The notes under the pieces: generated by a model
The model's database searches: none
The model's input: the letters and a program-made list of their open reading frames with translations, nothing else
What the model was told of the DNA's origin: nothing
Assembly (NCBI RefSeq): GCF_003545875.1
Contig: NZ_QHCS01000002.1
Span: 372,001-436,000, forward strand
Direction: 5' to 3'
DNA: 64,000 nt
Source of the DNA: Leptospira stimsonii
GTDB lineage: Bacteria; Spirochaetota; Leptospiria; Leptospirales; Leptospiraceae
Part shown: piece by piece, positions 63,646 to 64,000 of the stretch
How positions within the stretch are numbered: position 1 is the first letter of the stretch
Layout of the letters: the number at the start of each line of letters is the position of its first letter
Made by a program: the position numbers and the translations under genes

Positions 63646-64000
63646 AAAGCCCTTATCATCCTTGTCTTCCTTAGAACATTGTCGTAAGACGATGACGATA
63701 GGGATAAAGGCGCAAAGTCTTAAGAGGCATTTTCTAAAATATGAATTTGTTATCCTTATTATCTACAAAACATATCAGTTAAGAGGATGCGTTTTCCAAA
63801 AGTGGGGAATTGCTTTAAATTGAAATCTATTTTTATCTTTTGAAAGCTGAATCATTCTCAGTACCTCAAAATGAAGTAGGCATATATATTGAATACTTTA
63901 GAATTGCATACAGTTATCACAATTAATATTTTTAATTATCCCATTTAATATAATTATTAGTAACCTGAGAGTGGAGTAAATTAGAATATTCTAAAAATCT
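63646..64000. other. AT-rich non-coding end of window
   Basis: 355 bases with no gene. It becomes strongly AT-rich after 63840 and ends with the palindrome TTAGAATATTCTAA (63981-63994), which also occurs at 53480-53493 and 46235-46248. The upstream part of a gene beyond the window may follow. Confidence 0.5.

Overview
The window is chromosomal DNA of a Leptospira-like spirochaete. This rests on the protein types (spirochaetal lipoboxes, the MlaC/RND/lipoprotein trio, the 7TMR-SpoIIE phosphatase, large secreted Ig/FG-GAP lipoproteins), on moderate-to-low GC with A/T-rich intergenic DNA, and on the mosaic strand layout. I saw no rRNA, tRNA, CRISPR array, prophage or intact insertion sequence.

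Layout. 1-2.9 kb (minus): heme-dependent MpaB/Lcp-type oxygenase, a seven-helix protein resembling the Pyr4/PaxB terpene cyclases, and the N-terminus of a kinase/AAA signalling protein whose kinase domain looks catalytically dead. 3.0-4.4 kb: FadL-type porin. 4.5-6.8 kb: molybdate importer modB-modA-modC. 7.0-13.9 kb (minus): sulfate uptake locus, made of an outer-membrane barrel, two sulfate-binding proteins, CysT, CysW and CysA, with a perfect 26-bp palindrome in front of the second transcription unit. 14.2-25.9 kb: SpoIIE-type phosphatase, a 44-codon gene, a large membrane protein, DUF445, pirin, a cluster of small palindromic repeats, HtrA-like protease, an Rrf2 regulator with a clear promoter/operator, adenylate cyclase, ABM monooxygenase and nitronate monooxygenase. 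26-30.3 kb: GT-C-like membrane protein, DUF1145-like protein, amidohydrolase and a lipoprotein. 30.3-34.4 kb (minus): MlaC-like protein, RND/MMPL transporter and lipoprotein, a probable lipid-trafficking operon. 34.6-42 kb: a mixed set of housekeeping enzymes and secreted proteins.

42.2-46.8 kb is a decaying segment: a WGR-domain pseudogene (internal stop), a shortened AraC-type regulator beside its full-length paralogue, and an MFS transporter broken by one nonsense codon and one frameshift. A strong hairpin terminator separates it from a 1226-residue lipoprotein with six Ig-like repeats and a seven-repeat FG-GAP propeller (47-50.7 kb). About 1.4 kb without a convincing gene follows, then an Omp85-like barrel.

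54-63.3 kb is the most interesting locus: a five-gene, same-strand cluster holding two circularly permuted ATP-grasp modules, two alpha-E modules and two transglutaminase-like proteins. One set is encoded as separate genes and the other has ATP-grasp and alpha-E fused. The fused ATP-grasp copy has lost motif residues kept in the stand-alone copy, so the locus looks like an active ligase plus a degenerate partner in a predicted peptide ligation or tagging system. A 38-bp inverted repeat precedes it and a 56-bp tandem repeat array follows it.
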